Source: Roseateles sp. XES5 (GTDB lineage: Bacteria; Pseudomonadota; Alphaproteobacteria; Rhizobiales; Rhizobiaceae). Taken from it: DNA of 64,000 nt. Shown in pieces: positions 1-8,489 of this stretch. The notes under the pieces were generated by a model that was not told the DNA's origin, searched no databases, and saw only the letters and a program-made list of their open reading frames with translations. The first letter of the stretch is position 1. Every line of letters begins with the position of its first letter. The stretch spans positions 3,251,501-3,315,500 of the forward strand of contig NZ_CP084752.1 of assembly GCF_020535545.1 (NCBI RefSeq), in the 5' to 3' direction. A program made the translations under genes and the position numbers.

Positions 1-1
1 C

Positions 2-340
2 GTCTTCAACGATGGCGAGACGCATAATCTCGTCGTCTGCACGCTCTGCTCCTGCTATCCCTGGTCCGTGCTCGGCCTGCCGCCCGTCTGGTACAAGGCG
101 CCGGCCTATCGCTCCCGGGCGGTGATGGATCCGCGCGGCGTTCTGGCGGAGTTCGGCGTGACGTTGCCGGCAGATATGAAGGTTCGCGTCTGGGATTCGA
201 CGGCGGAACTGCGTTACCTCGTCGTGCCGGTGCGTCCCCCGGGCACGGACGGGCTGGATCAGGAAGCGCTGGCCGATCTCGTGACACGCGATGCGATGAT
301 CGGCACCGGCCTTGCCCTGTCGCCGGAGGCTTTGCGATGA
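2..340 (+). CDS. nthA: Nitrile hydratase, alpha subunit (3' part)
   Basis: The 5' end lies outside the window; 112 C-terminal residues are visible. Nitrile hydratase hydrates nitriles to amides in the cytoplasm as an alpha-beta heteromer. The metal-binding claw CTLCSC is seen at bases 38-55. Threonine after the first cysteine is the mark of the cobalt-type enzyme, whereas the iron type has serine there. The SCYPW context, the following PPVWYK and the [13 protein letters not shown] segment fit the family. The stop overlaps the beta-subunit start by four bases (ATGA), so the two are translationally coupled. Cobalt type is deduced from the motif only. Confidence 0.95.
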   Translation, partial: VFNDGETHNLVVCTLCSCYPWSVLGLPPVWYKAPAYRSRAVMDPRGVLAEFGVTLPADMKVRVWDSTAELRYLVVPVRPPGTDGLDQEALADLVTRDAMIGTGLALSPEALR

Positions 341-996
341 ACGGACCGCACGATCTCGGCGGGCTGCACGGCTTCGGCCCGGTCGCGCCGGAAAGGAACG
401 AACCGGTCTTTCACGCGGAATGGGAAAAGCGGGCGCTTGGCGTGACGCTATCCTGCGGCGCTTTCGGCGCCTGGACCATCGACGAAAGCCGGCATGCCCG
501 CGAGAACATCCCGCCCGCCACCTATCTTTCGGCAAGCTACTACGAAGTCTGGATCCGCGGGCTCGAAATCCTGCTCCAGCGCCACGGCTTCGTTTCTGCC
601 GAGGAGCTGGCGACCGGCCACAAACTGGAAAAGGGCGCGGAGCCCAAGCGAGTGCTGAAGGCGGACATGGTGCCGGCCGTGCTCGCCAAAGGCGGTCCCT
701 GCGACCGGCCGCTCGAGACAGCGCCGCGCTTTTCCGCCGGCGACCGCGTTCGCACCGGCAATTTCAACCCGGCGACGCATACGCGCCTGCCGCGCTATGC
801 CCGCGACAAGGTGGGTGTGGTCGAGACCGTGCAGGGATCCTATGTCTTTCCGGACGACAGCGCGCATGGCAAGGGCGAGAACCCGCAATGGATCTACACC
901 GTCGTTTTCGACGGCGTGGAAATCTGGGGCGCGGGAGCCGAGCCCGGGCTGACGGTCTCCATCGATGCCTGGGAGAGCTATCTTGAGCCGGTGTGA
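337..996 (+). CDS. nthB: Nitrile hydratase, beta subunit
   Basis: 219 residues, the usual length for this subunit. It opens with [16 protein letters not shown], the standard beta-subunit N-terminus, and carries the C-terminal SH3-like barrel signature ([21 protein letters not shown], then a region near [14 protein letters not shown]). It pairs with the alpha subunit to form the active site channel. The start is fixed by the ATGA overlap with the alpha gene. The 3' end overlaps the accessory gene, so alpha, beta and accessory protein form one operon. Confidence 0.95.
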   Translation: MNGPHDLGGLHGFGPVAPERNEPVFHAEWEKRALGVTLSCGAFGAWTIDESRHARENIPPATYLSASYYEVWIRGLEILLQRHGFVSAEELATGHKLEKGAEPKRVLKADMVPAVLAKGGPCDRPLETAPRFSAGDRVRTGNFNPATHTRLPRYARDKVGVVETVQGSYVFPDDSAHGKGENPQWIYTVVFDGVEIWGAGAEPGLTVSIDAWESYLEPV

Positions 997-1342
997 GACG
1001 CTTGCCGATTCGCCCGGCCTGCCGAAATCGGCGGAGGGCGATCCCGTCTTCGCCGAACCCTGGCAGGCGCAGGCCTTCGCCATGACCGTGCGCCTGCACG
1101 AGCAGGGTGTCTTCACCTGGGCGGACTGGGCGGAAGCCCTGTCGCGCGAGGTGCACCGGCCCTGCCGGGCGCGTGACGGCGCCGACTATTTCGATTGCTG
1201 GGTTGCGGCGCTGTCCGGCCTCATGGCCGCGCGGGGCCTTGCCAGCGAGGCGGAACAGGCGCGCCTTTCGGACCGCTGGGCGCGGGCCGCCGAGGCGACG
1301 CCGCACGGCAAGCCCATCCTGCTTGAGAACGCGCCGAGCTAG
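965..1342 (+). CDS. Nitrile hydratase accessory (activator) protein
   Basis: Up to 125 residues. It resembles the small P14K/NthE-type activators, which deliver cobalt to the alpha subunit and resemble the beta-subunit N-terminal domain. The visible signature is PVFAEPWQAQAFAMTVRLHEQGVFTWADWAEALSREV, split here as PVFAEPWQAQAFAMTVRLH followed by FTWADWAEALS. ATG 965 overlaps the beta gene by 32 bases and has no clear ribosome site. TTG 983 has GGGAGAG just upstream and would give 119 residues, so it may be the true start. The TAG stop lies at the left edge of a 105-bp palindromic repeat. Confidence 0.88.
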   Translation: MPGRAILSRCETLADSPGLPKSAEGDPVFAEPWQAQAFAMTVRLHEQGVFTWADWAEALSREVHRPCRARDGADYFDCWVAALSGLMAARGLASEAEQARLSDRWARAAEATPHGKPILLENAPS

Positions 1343-1443
1343 AGTTTGTCAGGGAAAAGTGGGAACCGGTTTTCCCGAACAGACAAACGAAAACAAAAGA
1401 ATTGAGAGCATGTCTGGTTCAATCTGAACCTGACATGCTCTAG
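1339..1443. repeat. Palindromic intergenic element, copy A (105 bp)
   Basis: It begins CTAGAG and ends CTCTAG and lies exactly between two convergent genes. It contains GGGAACCGGTTTTCCC and a long hairpin at 1406-1440, with arms GAGCATGTC/GACATGCTC and GGTTCA/TGAACC around a 3-base loop. A second copy of the same length, in inverted orientation and with only a few mismatches, is at 51042-51146. The nitrile hydratase accessory stop (TAG 1340-1342) and the stop of the minus-strand membrane gene (1440-1442) are both formed by its ends. It resembles rhizobial palindromic/mosaic elements and probably also works as a bidirectional terminator. Confidence 0.85.
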
Positions 1444-2531
1444 GCTCTGTCCGCGACGAAGCGGGCGAGCCAAGGGCCGATGAGGCTGACGAGGATCAGC
1501 CGCGCCGTCTGCAGCGTCATGACGAAGGCGACGTCGACATTGCTGGAGGCGGCGATGACGGCGACGGAATCGAGGCCGCCGGGGCTGGTCGAAAGATAGG
1601 CCGTCAGCGGATCGATGCCGAGAACGAGGATCAGGAGACCGGCGAGCAGGCCGGAAAAGCTGATCAGCGCGACGATCGAGACGATCGTCGGCAGAAGCGC
1701 GCGGCGGGCATGCAGCAGGATGGCGCGCGTGAAGCCGAGGCCGATGTTCCAGCCGAGAAGGGTGAAGGCGATGACGAGCAGCCATTGCGGCAGCGCGATC
1801 GTCACCGTGCCCGACGAATTGAGCACGGAGGCCAGCGCGAAGGGCACGAGGAAGGCCCCGGCGGGGACACGCAGTTTCTGCCCGATGATCCCGGCCAGAA
1901 GACCGATGGCCAGCATGGCGACGAGCGGCAGCACGGGCACCGGCTCGAACCAGGCATGGGGCGGTATCGCCGCGCCGTCATGCCCGCCGAAATGGGCGAC
2001 AAGCGTCGCGAGGCTGGCGACGAACAGCACGCGCAGATACTGCATGAAGGCGACGAGGCGGGCATCGGCGCCGTAGGCTTCCGCCATGATCAGCATGGTC
2101 GAGGCGGCGCCGGCCGACGATCCCCAGATCGCCGTCGTGCCGGGTAGGATGCCGGTGCGGGCGATCAGCCAGCCGGAAAGCGTGCTGACGCCGATCACCG
2201 ACAGCACGACGAAGAGCATCAGCGGCCAGTTCTCAAGGAAGGTGCCAAGAAAATCCCTGGAGACCATGGTCGCGATCATCAGCGCCAGCACGACCTGAAC
2301 GCCGAAGAAAAAGAGGCGCGGCAGGCGGATCGTGCCGCCGCCGAGCGCCACGAAGATACCGGCCAACATCGGCCCCATGAGCAGGGCGGCGGGGAAGCCG
2401 GCGATTTCCAGCGGCACGGTCGTGATGAGCGAGAGGCCGGCGACGAAGCCCCATTGCAGCGCCGCCGGCCATCGTCCAAGGCCGGTTGCCGTGCTCGTCG
2501 GATCTCTTGGCGTGCGGGAGGCGGGGGACAA
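1440..2531 (-). CDS. AbrB-family integral membrane protein
   Basis: About 363 residues from the TTG at 2531, which has GGAG seven bases upstream. The open frame runs back to 2687 but would then overlap the divergent helicase. The protein is almost wholly hydrophobic, with about ten membrane segments arranged as two similar halves. Each half has a Gly-rich loop: PAALLMGPMLAG in the first and GAFLVPFALASVL in the second. This is the layout of the AbrB duplication family (often misnamed ammonia monooxygenase), thought to be transporters or regulators of unknown substrate. The stop codon comes from the palindromic element. Confidence 0.75.
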   Translation of the reverse strand: MSPASRTPRDPTSTATGLGRWPAALQWGFVAGLSLITTVPLEIAGFPAALLMGPMLAGIFVALGGGTIRLPRLFFFGVQVVLALMIATMVSRDFLGTFLENWPLMLFVVLSVIGVSTLSGWLIARTGILPGTTAIWGSSAGAASTMLIMAEAYGADARLVAFMQYLRVLFVASLATLVAHFGGHDGAAIPPHAWFEPVPVLPLVAMLAIGLLAGIIGQKLRVPAGAFLVPFALASVLNSSGTVTIALPQWLLVIAFTLLGWNIGLGFTRAILLHARRALLPTIVSIVALISFSGLLAGLLILVLGIDPLTAYLSTSPGGLDSVAVIAASSNVDVAFVMTLQTARLILVSLIGPWLARFVADRA

Positions 2532-2674
2532 ATCATCGCTCCGGAAGTTGCGCCCTCCATACAGCGGTGGCGTCTCGGCGAACAGGGCCAAATAAGGGGG
2601 TAAGTCATTCCTCCGCCGCCAGCGCACCCGGCATGCCCCTTGCCTCGGCCGTGCGAATCCTGCCAAGTCCGGGC

Positions 2675-3802
2675 ATGGAATTCGCACCCCAACAGGATGA
2701 AGCGCTGAAGGCCGTCGCCCGGTGGCTGAAGGACGGGCGGCAGCCGCTGTTCCGGCTGTTCGGTTATGCCGGAACCGGCAAGACGACGCTTGCCCGCCAT
2801 TTCGCGGAGAATGTCGACGGCGAAGTGCTGTTCGCCGCCTTCACCGGCAAGGCAGCGCAGGTGCTGCGCTCCAAGGGCGCCAGCAATGCCAAGACGATCC
2901 ATTCGCTGATCTATCGCCCGCGCGGCGAGGAGGAGGTGTCGGACGAGGAGACGGGGAAAACCTCGATCTCGCCGATGTTCTCCATCAACCGCCAGAGCCC
3001 GGTCGCCAAAGCCGCGCTCGTCGTCGTCGACGAATGTTCGATGGTGGACGAGGCGCTGGGGCGCGACCTGATGAGCTTCGGCACGCCCATTCTCGTGCTC
3101 GGTGACCCCGGCCAGCTCCCGCCGGTTTCCGGCGGCGGCTATTTCACCAACCAGGAGCCGGACTATCTGCTGACGGATATCCATCGGCAGGCGCGCGACA
3201 ACCCGATCATCCAGCTTGCCATGCAGGTGCGCGAGGGCAGCGACATCCAGTATGGCGACTACGGCGCGGCGCGCGTCATCGGCCGAAACGAGGTGGACCA
3301 GTCGCTGGTGCTCGACGCGGACCAGGTGCTGGTCGGCACCAACCGCACGCGGCGGCGCTATAACCAGCGCCTGCGCGAGCTGAAGGGCTTTACCACGGAC
3401 TATCCGCAATCCGGCGACAAGCTGGTGTGCCTGCGCAACGACCCGGCCAAGGGCCTGCTCAACGGTTCGCTCTGGCAGGTGATGAGTTCGTCGAAGGAAA
3501 CGGTGAAGCCCGGCATCAACCTGATGATCCGGCCGGAAGACGACGACATGGATCGCGGCGCGGCCAAGATCAAGCTGCTGAAGGCCGCCTTCGAGAATCT
3601 CGACGAGGAAATCCCGTGGTCGACGCGCAAGCGTTACGACGAATTCGATTTCGGCTATGCGCTGACCGTGCACAAGGCGCAGGGCTCGCAATGGAACGAT
3701 GTCGTGCTGTTCGACGAGAGTTTTGCCTTCCGCGACACGCGTGAACGCTGGCTTTACACTGCCATTACGCGCGCCGCGGAAACGCTCACCATCGTGCGAT
3801 AG
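2675..3802 (+). CDS. RecD-like ATP-dependent DNA helicase (SF1)
   Basis: 375 residues from ATG 2675 (MEFAPQQDEALKAV), the usual start of rhizobial homologues; the frame is open further upstream. A superfamily 1B helicase core is visible: Q-like motif FAPQQDEA, Walker A GYAGTGKTT near residue 32, Walker B VVVDECSMVDE, motif III GDPGQLPPVSGGGYF, motif V ALTVHKAQGSQW and motif VI RERWLYTAITRAAE. It lacks the RecD N-terminal domain, so it belongs to the short RecD-like/Dda-like group and not to RecBCD. The biological role in DNA repair or plasmid handling is inferred only from the family. Confidence 0.88.
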   Translation: MEFAPQQDEALKAVARWLKDGRQPLFRLFGYAGTGKTTLARHFAENVDGEVLFAAFTGKAAQVLRSKGASNAKTIHSLIYRPRGEEEVSDEETGKTSISPMFSINRQSPVAKAALVVVDECSMVDEALGRDLMSFGTPILVLGDPGQLPPVSGGGYFTNQEPDYLLTDIHRQARDNPIIQLAMQVREGSDIQYGDYGAARVIGRNEVDQSLVLDADQVLVGTNRTRRRYNQRLRELKGFTTDYPQSGDKLVCLRNDPAKGLLNGSLWQVMSSSKETVKPGINLMIRPEDDDMDRGAAKIKLLKAAFENLDEEIPWSTRKRYDEFDFGYALTVHKAQGSQWNDVVLFDESFAFRDTRERWLYTAITRAAETLTIVR

Positions 3803-3881
3803 GAGGGACCCCGCACGACGGACCGCTTATCAGGAAGCGGAACGAAGGGCCGGTCGTCATGTCCGGCCACTTACGTCGGCC

Positions 3882-4562
3882 TTAATGGCCGACGATCCCG
3901 AGCATGACTGCCTTTGCGACAGCCTGGAAACGATTGTTGCTGTTGAACTTGGAGATGATGGCCTTCTCCATGATCTGCACTTCGCCGGGCTCGACTTCGA
4001 GCGCACGGGCGATGCGGCTGGTGGGGTACCCTTCGGCCATCAGCGTGAGACAGCGCAGTTCCACCGCGGTCAGGTGCGCCTGCGGCGTGTTGTCGTTGGT
4101 CTCGACCTCGAGCGCGCCGGTGAAATCCAGGAGTTCGTTGATCTGCTGCATCTGGCGGCGAATGGTCGACTGCTGGGCGGCAAGCTCGCGCTTGCGGGCC
4201 GTCATCGCCATGCGGAAGATGCCGTCAGCCTCTTCCTGGCTCTCGGCGGCGGAAAGCTGCTCCAGGAGTTCCTGGATCACGGCGACGGGCATGCCCGTTT
4301 CGCGGCAGGTGTTGACGACCGCCATCTGCTGGATTTCCGTGGGGCCGTAGACGCGCATCGGTCCGACGCGGGCGGCGGTCAGCAGGCCCTTTTCCTCGTA
4401 GAAATGCAGCGTGCGGTGGGTCACGCCAAAGGCGTTGGCCATGTCCGCAATGGCGAGGCGTCCGTCCGGCAGATTCTCCGGCAGCGGCGCAACGGGCAGG
4501 AAGCGGATGGACTTGCGTGCGCCCGTCCGGGCCTCGGCTTTCTTCGACTCATTGGTCATCAT
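3882..4562 (-). CDS. MerR-type regulator fused to a LuxR-type HTH
   Basis: 226 residues. Residues about 35-105 are a MerR winged helix (IADMANAFGVTHRTLHFYEEKGLL, seen as AFGVTHRTLHFYEEKG, then MRVYGPTEIQQM). Residues 110-150 form a helical linker rich in Gln and Glu (dimer coiled coil). Residues 160-226 resemble a LuxR/GerE helix-turn-helix (LTAVELRCLTLMAEGYPTS, then ARALEVEPGEVQ and FNSNNRFQAVAKAVMLGI). There is no cysteine set for metal binding. Two adjacent ATG codons (4562, 4559) may both serve. Having two DNA-binding domains in one chain is unusual. The ligand and targets are unknown. Confidence 0.8.
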   Translation of the reverse strand: MMTNESKKAEARTGARKSIRFLPVAPLPENLPDGRLAIADMANAFGVTHRTLHFYEEKGLLTAARVGPMRVYGPTEIQQMAVVNTCRETGMPVAVIQELLEQLSAAESQEEADGIFRMAMTARKRELAAQQSTIRRQMQQINELLDFTGALEVETNDNTPQAHLTAVELRCLTLMAEGYPTSRIARALEVEPGEVQIMEKAIISKFNSNNRFQAVAKAVMLGIVGH

Positions 4563-4890
4563 GAAAGCAGCCCGCGAATGAGAAGATCGGTCATGTCATT
4601 ACCCCCGGTCGCCGGCCCGAGACCATCTTCCCCGTGAAGGATGGGTGTCGGAACGGCGGATATTGCCCTTCACCGCATATCGTCTGCCGGCCTGTGCAAT
4701 TCCGACAGAGTGTATACGATTGCCTGGCGGCCTTTCGATCCATTTTCGCAAAGGAATTGTACCGGATCGTCAAGCCAAGCGGTAAACATTACCAGTCCGC
4801 CCATGGTCCTAAAATAGGCCTTTGGCGCAGATATGCCTATCGCTACATCTAGGGATGTATTTCCTGTGGCTGGTTGTGCGGGCGATGGCC
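4563..4890. other. Intergenic region, no gene seen
   Basis: 328 bases between two minus-strand genes. It must hold the promoter of the MerR-LuxR gene. The only structure noticed is a weak inverted repeat, ATAGGC (4814-4819) and GCCTAT (4835-4840), in an AT-richer stretch around 4780-4850. Short open frames here have no ribosome site and no protein-like composition. Confidence 0.4.
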
Positions 4891-5985
4891 CTATCGCCGG
4901 AGCGGCATGCCGGCGGCTTGCGAGGCGGCTGCATCGGCAAGCGCGGCCGGTGCCGCCGTGGCGCAGGCGGCGCCCGGACCCGGATGCGGCATGCCGCGGG
5001 GCGGCTGCCGTTCCTCGCGCGCAAGGCATTCCATGATGCTGCTCGCCGTGCCGCTGCGCAGGGCATGGCGGTAGAGCGGCCCATGGGCGGAGAGCGCCTG
5101 TGCGGCAAAGGCCACGGCCTCGAAGGTGAGGCCGGCATCGCTGCCAAGCTGGGCACTGGAGAAATGCCGGGAATAGACGGTTTCGCCGGATCGCTCGTGG
5201 ATCAGCCTTGCATAGATGCCGCGCCCGTCGGCGCGATTCTCGATGCGGATCGCATAGGAGAGCGGAGGGGGATCGGGCGTTTCGCGCGATTCGGAAAGGT
5301 GAACCGTGCGGTGATAGCCGGCCGCGCCCGCGATGGCGCGGGCGAGCGCGTTGCAATCGCCGCCCGCCGGCCAACATTGCTGGATATGCAGTTGCGGCAG
5401 GGCCTGCGCGCGGTTGGCGAAGGTGCTCTGCACGGTCAGCACCCGCTGCGCCTTGTCGATCGCCGCATTGGTCGGCTCGGGATAGACGGAGGGCGCGAGG
5501 AAGACCAGCGGCAAAAGGGAAAAGAGCGCGAGCGGCGAGGAGACCGGGGCGGGAAGCCAGGAGCGCCGCACCTTCAACTTCTGCCGGCAGGCACGGGCGA
5601 GGGGAACGCGCTCGCAGGGCACGGGCTGTTCTTCCGCCTCATCTGCAAGGCTGTATTCCGGCACGTAGCTGCCGAGGGGCACGCGGATGCGCAGACGCTG
5701 TTCGGCGCCTTCGGTCTCGTAATAATGGTCGAGCAGCTTGCGCAGCTTGCCGGCCTGCACGCGCACCAGGGGGTCGTTGCCGGCATCGAAGCCGTGCGAG
5801 CGGCCGAAGACATCGATGGCGATGCTGTAACCCTTGAGCTGGGCCGCCTTGCCGGAAAGTTCGCTGTCGACGACATAGGCCAGGAACGAGCGCAGCCGCT
5901 CGGAACGGGCAAAGGCCTCGCTGGCGAGGATGGCGTTCAAGGCGCGCCGCACGTGCTCGCACGCCGGCCTCTCGGTCCCGCTCAC
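4891..5985 (-). CDS. Membrane protein with N-terminal winged-helix-like domain
   Basis: 364 residues. The first 120 match the domain found at the N-terminus of many rhizobial adenylate cyclase-like and TolB-like regulators: a helical segment (RLRSFLAYVVDSELSG), LKGYSIAIDVFGR, DPLVRVQAGKLRKLLDHYY and RIRVPLGSYVPEY. One membrane helix follows near residues 175-195 (LALFSLLPLVFLAPSVY), so the DNA-binding-like domain is cytoplasmic and the rest would be periplasmic. The C-terminal 165 residues match nothing I recognise; no cyclase or TPR domain is present. A one-protein signalling or transcription role is inferred. Confidence 0.7.
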   Translation of the reverse strand: MSGTERPACEHVRRALNAILASEAFARSERLRSFLAYVVDSELSGKAAQLKGYSIAIDVFGRSHGFDAGNDPLVRVQAGKLRKLLDHYYETEGAEQRLRIRVPLGSYVPEYSLADEAEEQPVPCERVPLARACRQKLKVRRSWLPAPVSSPLALFSLLPLVFLAPSVYPEPTNAAIDKAQRVLTVQSTFANRAQALPQLHIQQCWPAGGDCNALARAIAGAAGYHRTVHLSESRETPDPPPLSYAIRIENRADGRGIYARLIHERSGETVYSRHFSSAQLGSDAGLTFEAVAFAAQALSAHGPLYRHALRSGTASSIMECLAREERQPPRGMPHPGPGAACATAAPAALADAAASQAAGMPLRR

Positions 5986-6226
5986 GGTGATGCCACAGAG
6001 GAGCCCATCGCCCTTGCCCTATACCCTTCCATTCCCCGTCACGGCGCACTGCGCCACCCTTAAAAATCGGGGGGAGTTTATCGGTGATTCTTGATCATCG
6101 GCAAGGGTGAAGCGGCAGGTACCCCGGCAATTCTTCTGCAAGCCCGGTTCGCATGGCCTTTGCGGCGATTGCCCTTGTGGAAACAACAGGCTAGACCTTC
6201 ATGCACGAACAGGAGTCCGCGTCGTC

Positions 6227-6979
6227 ATGCCCACGAAACTGTCGGTCAATCTCAACGCCATCGCCATGCTGCGCAACCGCCGGGACCTGCCCTGGCCGAG
6301 CGTCACCGGCATCGGCCGGATCGCGCTTCAGGCCGGCGCCAGCGGGTTGACCGTGCATCCGCGCCCGGACCAGCGCCATGTGCGTTTCAGCGACCTCGCG
6401 CCGATCCGCGCGCTGATCGACAGCGAGTTCTCCGGCACGGAGTTCAACATCGAGGGCTTTCCGGAAGAGAGCTTCATGCGCCTTGTCGAGGAACATCGTC
6501 CCGAGCAGGTCACGCTCGTGCCGGACGATCCGGCGCAGGCGACCTCCGACCATGGCTGGGATTTCCGCAAGAACCACAATCTCCTCGGCAATATCGTCGG
6601 CCGGCTGAAGAAGCTGGGCCTGCGCGTTTCCGTCTTTGCCGATGGCGAGCCGGATCGCGAGGCGCTGACCATCGCGAAGCAGATCGGCGCGGACCGGATC
6701 GAGCTTTATACCGGCCCCTATGGCGGCTGCTACGACAATCCCGCTGAAGCCGCGCGCATCGTGGAGCTGTTGGGGGAGACGGCGGATATCGCCTTCGATC
6801 TCGGCCTCGACGTCAATGCGGGCCATGACCTGACGGTCGCCAACCTGCCGGCGCTCGTCGCGCGCATTCCGCGCCTTGCGGAGGTCTCGATCGGCCATGG
6901 CCTGACGGCAGACGCGCTGGAATACGGCATGGCGGAGACGGTGCGCCGCTTCTGCCGGGCCTGCGGCCAGGACGTCTGA
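6227..6979 (+). CDS. pdxJ: Pyridoxine 5'-phosphate synthase
   Basis: 250 residues, normal for PdxJ. It condenses 1-deoxy-D-xylulose 5-phosphate with 3-amino-2-oxopropyl phosphate in de novo vitamin B6 synthesis. Family motifs are clear: [13 protein letters not shown] at the start, [47 protein letters not shown] and [12 protein letters not shown] 6227 has AGGAGT ten bases upstream. It is monocistronic here, with no pdxA or acpS beside it. Confidence 0.96.
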   Translation: MPTKLSVNLNAIAMLRNRRDLPWPSVTGIGRIALQAGASGLTVHPRPDQRHVRFSDLAPIRALIDSEFSGTEFNIEGFPEESFMRLVEEHRPEQVTLVPDDPAQATSDHGWDFRKNHNLLGNIVGRLKKLGLRVSVFADGEPDREALTIAKQIGADRIELYTGPYGGCYDNPAEAARIVELLGETADIAFDLGLDVNAGHDLTVANLPALVARIPRLAEVSIGHGLTADALEYGMAETVRRFCRACGQDV

Positions 6980-7020
6980 TCGCAGCACGGCGCCCCGAAG
7001 GGCGCCGCACCGCAGGGGCA

Positions 7021-7905
7021 TCAGCCGAGGAAGGCCGCCTTGCTGGCGGTGACGAAATCCTCGAAGGACGTCGGCGCGCGGCCGGAAAGGGCCTCGGCGT
7101 CGCCCGTCACCGTGGCGATCTTGCCTTCGCGCGTGTTGGCGTCGAAGGAGACGATGGTGGGGATGAAGCCTTCCGGCAGGCCTGCGGCCTTCAGACCTTC
7201 GGAAAGCTGGGCATCCGTGACATGCACCACCTTCAGCGGCTTGCCGGTGGCGGCGGAGACGAGGGCGGCGATTTCCTCGGCCGTGCGGCTCTTCGTGCCC
7301 GTCAGCGTATAGGTCCTGCTCTCGCTGCCCGCTTTCAGGGCGGCGCCGGCAAGGGCGGCCGCCGTGTCGGCGCGGGTGATATGCGCGATCTTGCCTTCGC
7401 CGGTGGCGGTGTACCAGGAACCGGTTTCCAGCGCGTGGGGCAGGGACATGAAGAGGTTTTCCGCATACCAGCCGTCACGCAGGATCGTGTAGGGGATGCC
7501 CGTCGCCTTGATGGCCTCTTCGGTGCCGAGATGGTCGGGTGCGAAGGTGACGAGCGAATCGTCCGGCTGCGGCATGGAGGTGTAGAGGATGTGCTTCGCG
7601 CCGGCCTTCTTGGCGGCGGCAACGGCGACCTTGTGCTGTGCAAGACGCTTGCCGGGCGTGTCGAGCGCGTCGGTGGAGATGAGCAGCACCGTGCCGGCGC
7701 CGGCAAAGGCGGCGTCGAGCGAAGCCGGATCGTCGAAGTCGGCGGCACGCACCGTGACGCCCCTGGCGGCATAGTCGGCGAGCTTGGCGGTGTCGCGGGT
7801 GGTGGCGATGATGCTGGCCGGGGTCTTGCCGGCGGAAAGAAGCGCATCGAGAACGAGGCGGCCGAGCTGGCCGGAGGCGCCGGTGACGAGAAGCGTATCG
7901 GTCAT
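7021..7905 (-). CDS. qorB: NmrA-like NAD(P)H:quinone oxidoreductase (QorB/YtfG type)
   Basis: 294 residues. It is an atypical short-chain dehydrogenase with the Rossmann signature LLVTGASGQLGRLV at the N-terminus. It also shows AADFDDPASLDAAFAGAGTVLLIS-type NmrA features (seen as FDDPASLDAAFAGAG), LYTSMPQPDDS and IPYTILRDGWYAENL. Its length and motifs fit the QorB/YtfG quinone reductases. It is transcribed divergently from an HxlR gene, the same arrangement as QorR-controlled quinone reductase genes in other bacteria, so control by that regulator is likely. Confidence 0.85.
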   Translation of the reverse strand: MTDTLLVTGASGQLGRLVLDALLSAGKTPASIIATTRDTAKLADYAARGVTVRAADFDDPASLDAAFAGAGTVLLISTDALDTPGKRLAQHKVAVAAAKKAGAKHILYTSMPQPDDSLVTFAPDHLGTEEAIKATGIPYTILRDGWYAENLFMSLPHALETGSWYTATGEGKIAHITRADTAAALAGAALKAGSESRTYTLTGTKSRTAEEIAALVSAATGKPLKVVHVTDAQLSEGLKAAGLPEGFIPTIVSFDANTREGKIATVTGDAEALSGRAPTSFEDFVTASKAAFLG

Positions 7906-7961
7906 GTCTATCCCTTTCAGGCAGGCTTGGCGGAAAGCGCCTCTTGTCCTGCTGCGAGTTG

Positions 7962-8004
7962 GTCTCTTATTGAGACTTGCTCTTATCTGGTAATCTGATA
8001 GAGC
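7962..8004. promoter_or_regulatory. Candidate operator between qorB-like and hxlR genes
   Basis: Two inverted repeats sit in the 149-base divergent promoter region: GTCTC-TTATT-GAGAC at 7962-7976, and GCTCTTATC at 7979-7987 with GATAGAGC at 7997-8004. HxlR proteins bind such short palindromes. Assignment to this regulator is inference. Confidence 0.35.
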
Positions 8005-8054
8005 CTGTAAAGAAGGCAGTTTTTTCTGCGGTGGTTACCTGGAGGGAACCGGCT

Positions 8055-8462
8055 ATGAACAGAATGGTCGACCGGGCCGAGGGCGAGCGCGTCCTTCTGA
8101 TCGACGGCGTCGCCATGTCGATGGACGATTGCCCGGTGCGCGACGTGCTCGATAGCGTCGGCGGCAAGTGGACGTCGCTGATGATTCTCGGCCTTGCGGA
8201 CGGGCCGCGGCGCTTCTCGCAGTTGCGCCGCTTCATCCCGGATATCTCGCAGCGCATGTTGACCCAGACGCTGCGCGACCTTCAGCGCGATGGCTATCTG
8301 ACGCGCACCGTCTATCCCACCCAGCCGCCCAGCGTCGAATATGCGCTGACGCCGCTCGGCCAATCCTTCCTTGCGCTGCTGCGTTCGCTGGTGCACTGGT
8401 CGACGGAGAACCATGCCGCGATCCGGGCCGCGCGGACGGCCTATGACGCGGAGCAGGATTGA
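8055..8462 (+). CDS. HxlR-family transcriptional regulator
   Basis: 135 residues from ATG 8055, preceded by GGAGGGA. It is a winged helix of the HxlR family: [43 protein letters not shown] and [21 protein letters not shown]. The single cysteine in DCPVRDVL lies where thiol-based redox sensors such as QorR and HypR carry theirs. The divergent neighbour is a quinone reductase-like gene, so quinone or electrophile sensing is a reasonable guess. The monooxygenase gene begins 27 bases downstream on the same strand and may be co-transcribed. Confidence 0.88.
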   Translation: MNRMVDRAEGERVLLIDGVAMSMDDCPVRDVLDSVGGKWTSLMILGLADGPRRFSQLRRFIPDISQRMLTQTLRDLQRDGYLTRTVYPTQPPSVEYALTPLGQSFLALLRSLVHWSTENHAAIRAARTAYDAEQD

Positions 8463-8489
8463 CGCTACGGCCGCAACGCCGTTTCGGGG

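Noticed and set aside
1107..1427. 106-codon plus-strand frame across the nitrile hydratase accessory gene
   Set aside because: Arg/Pro-rich shadow in another frame, running into the palindromic element.
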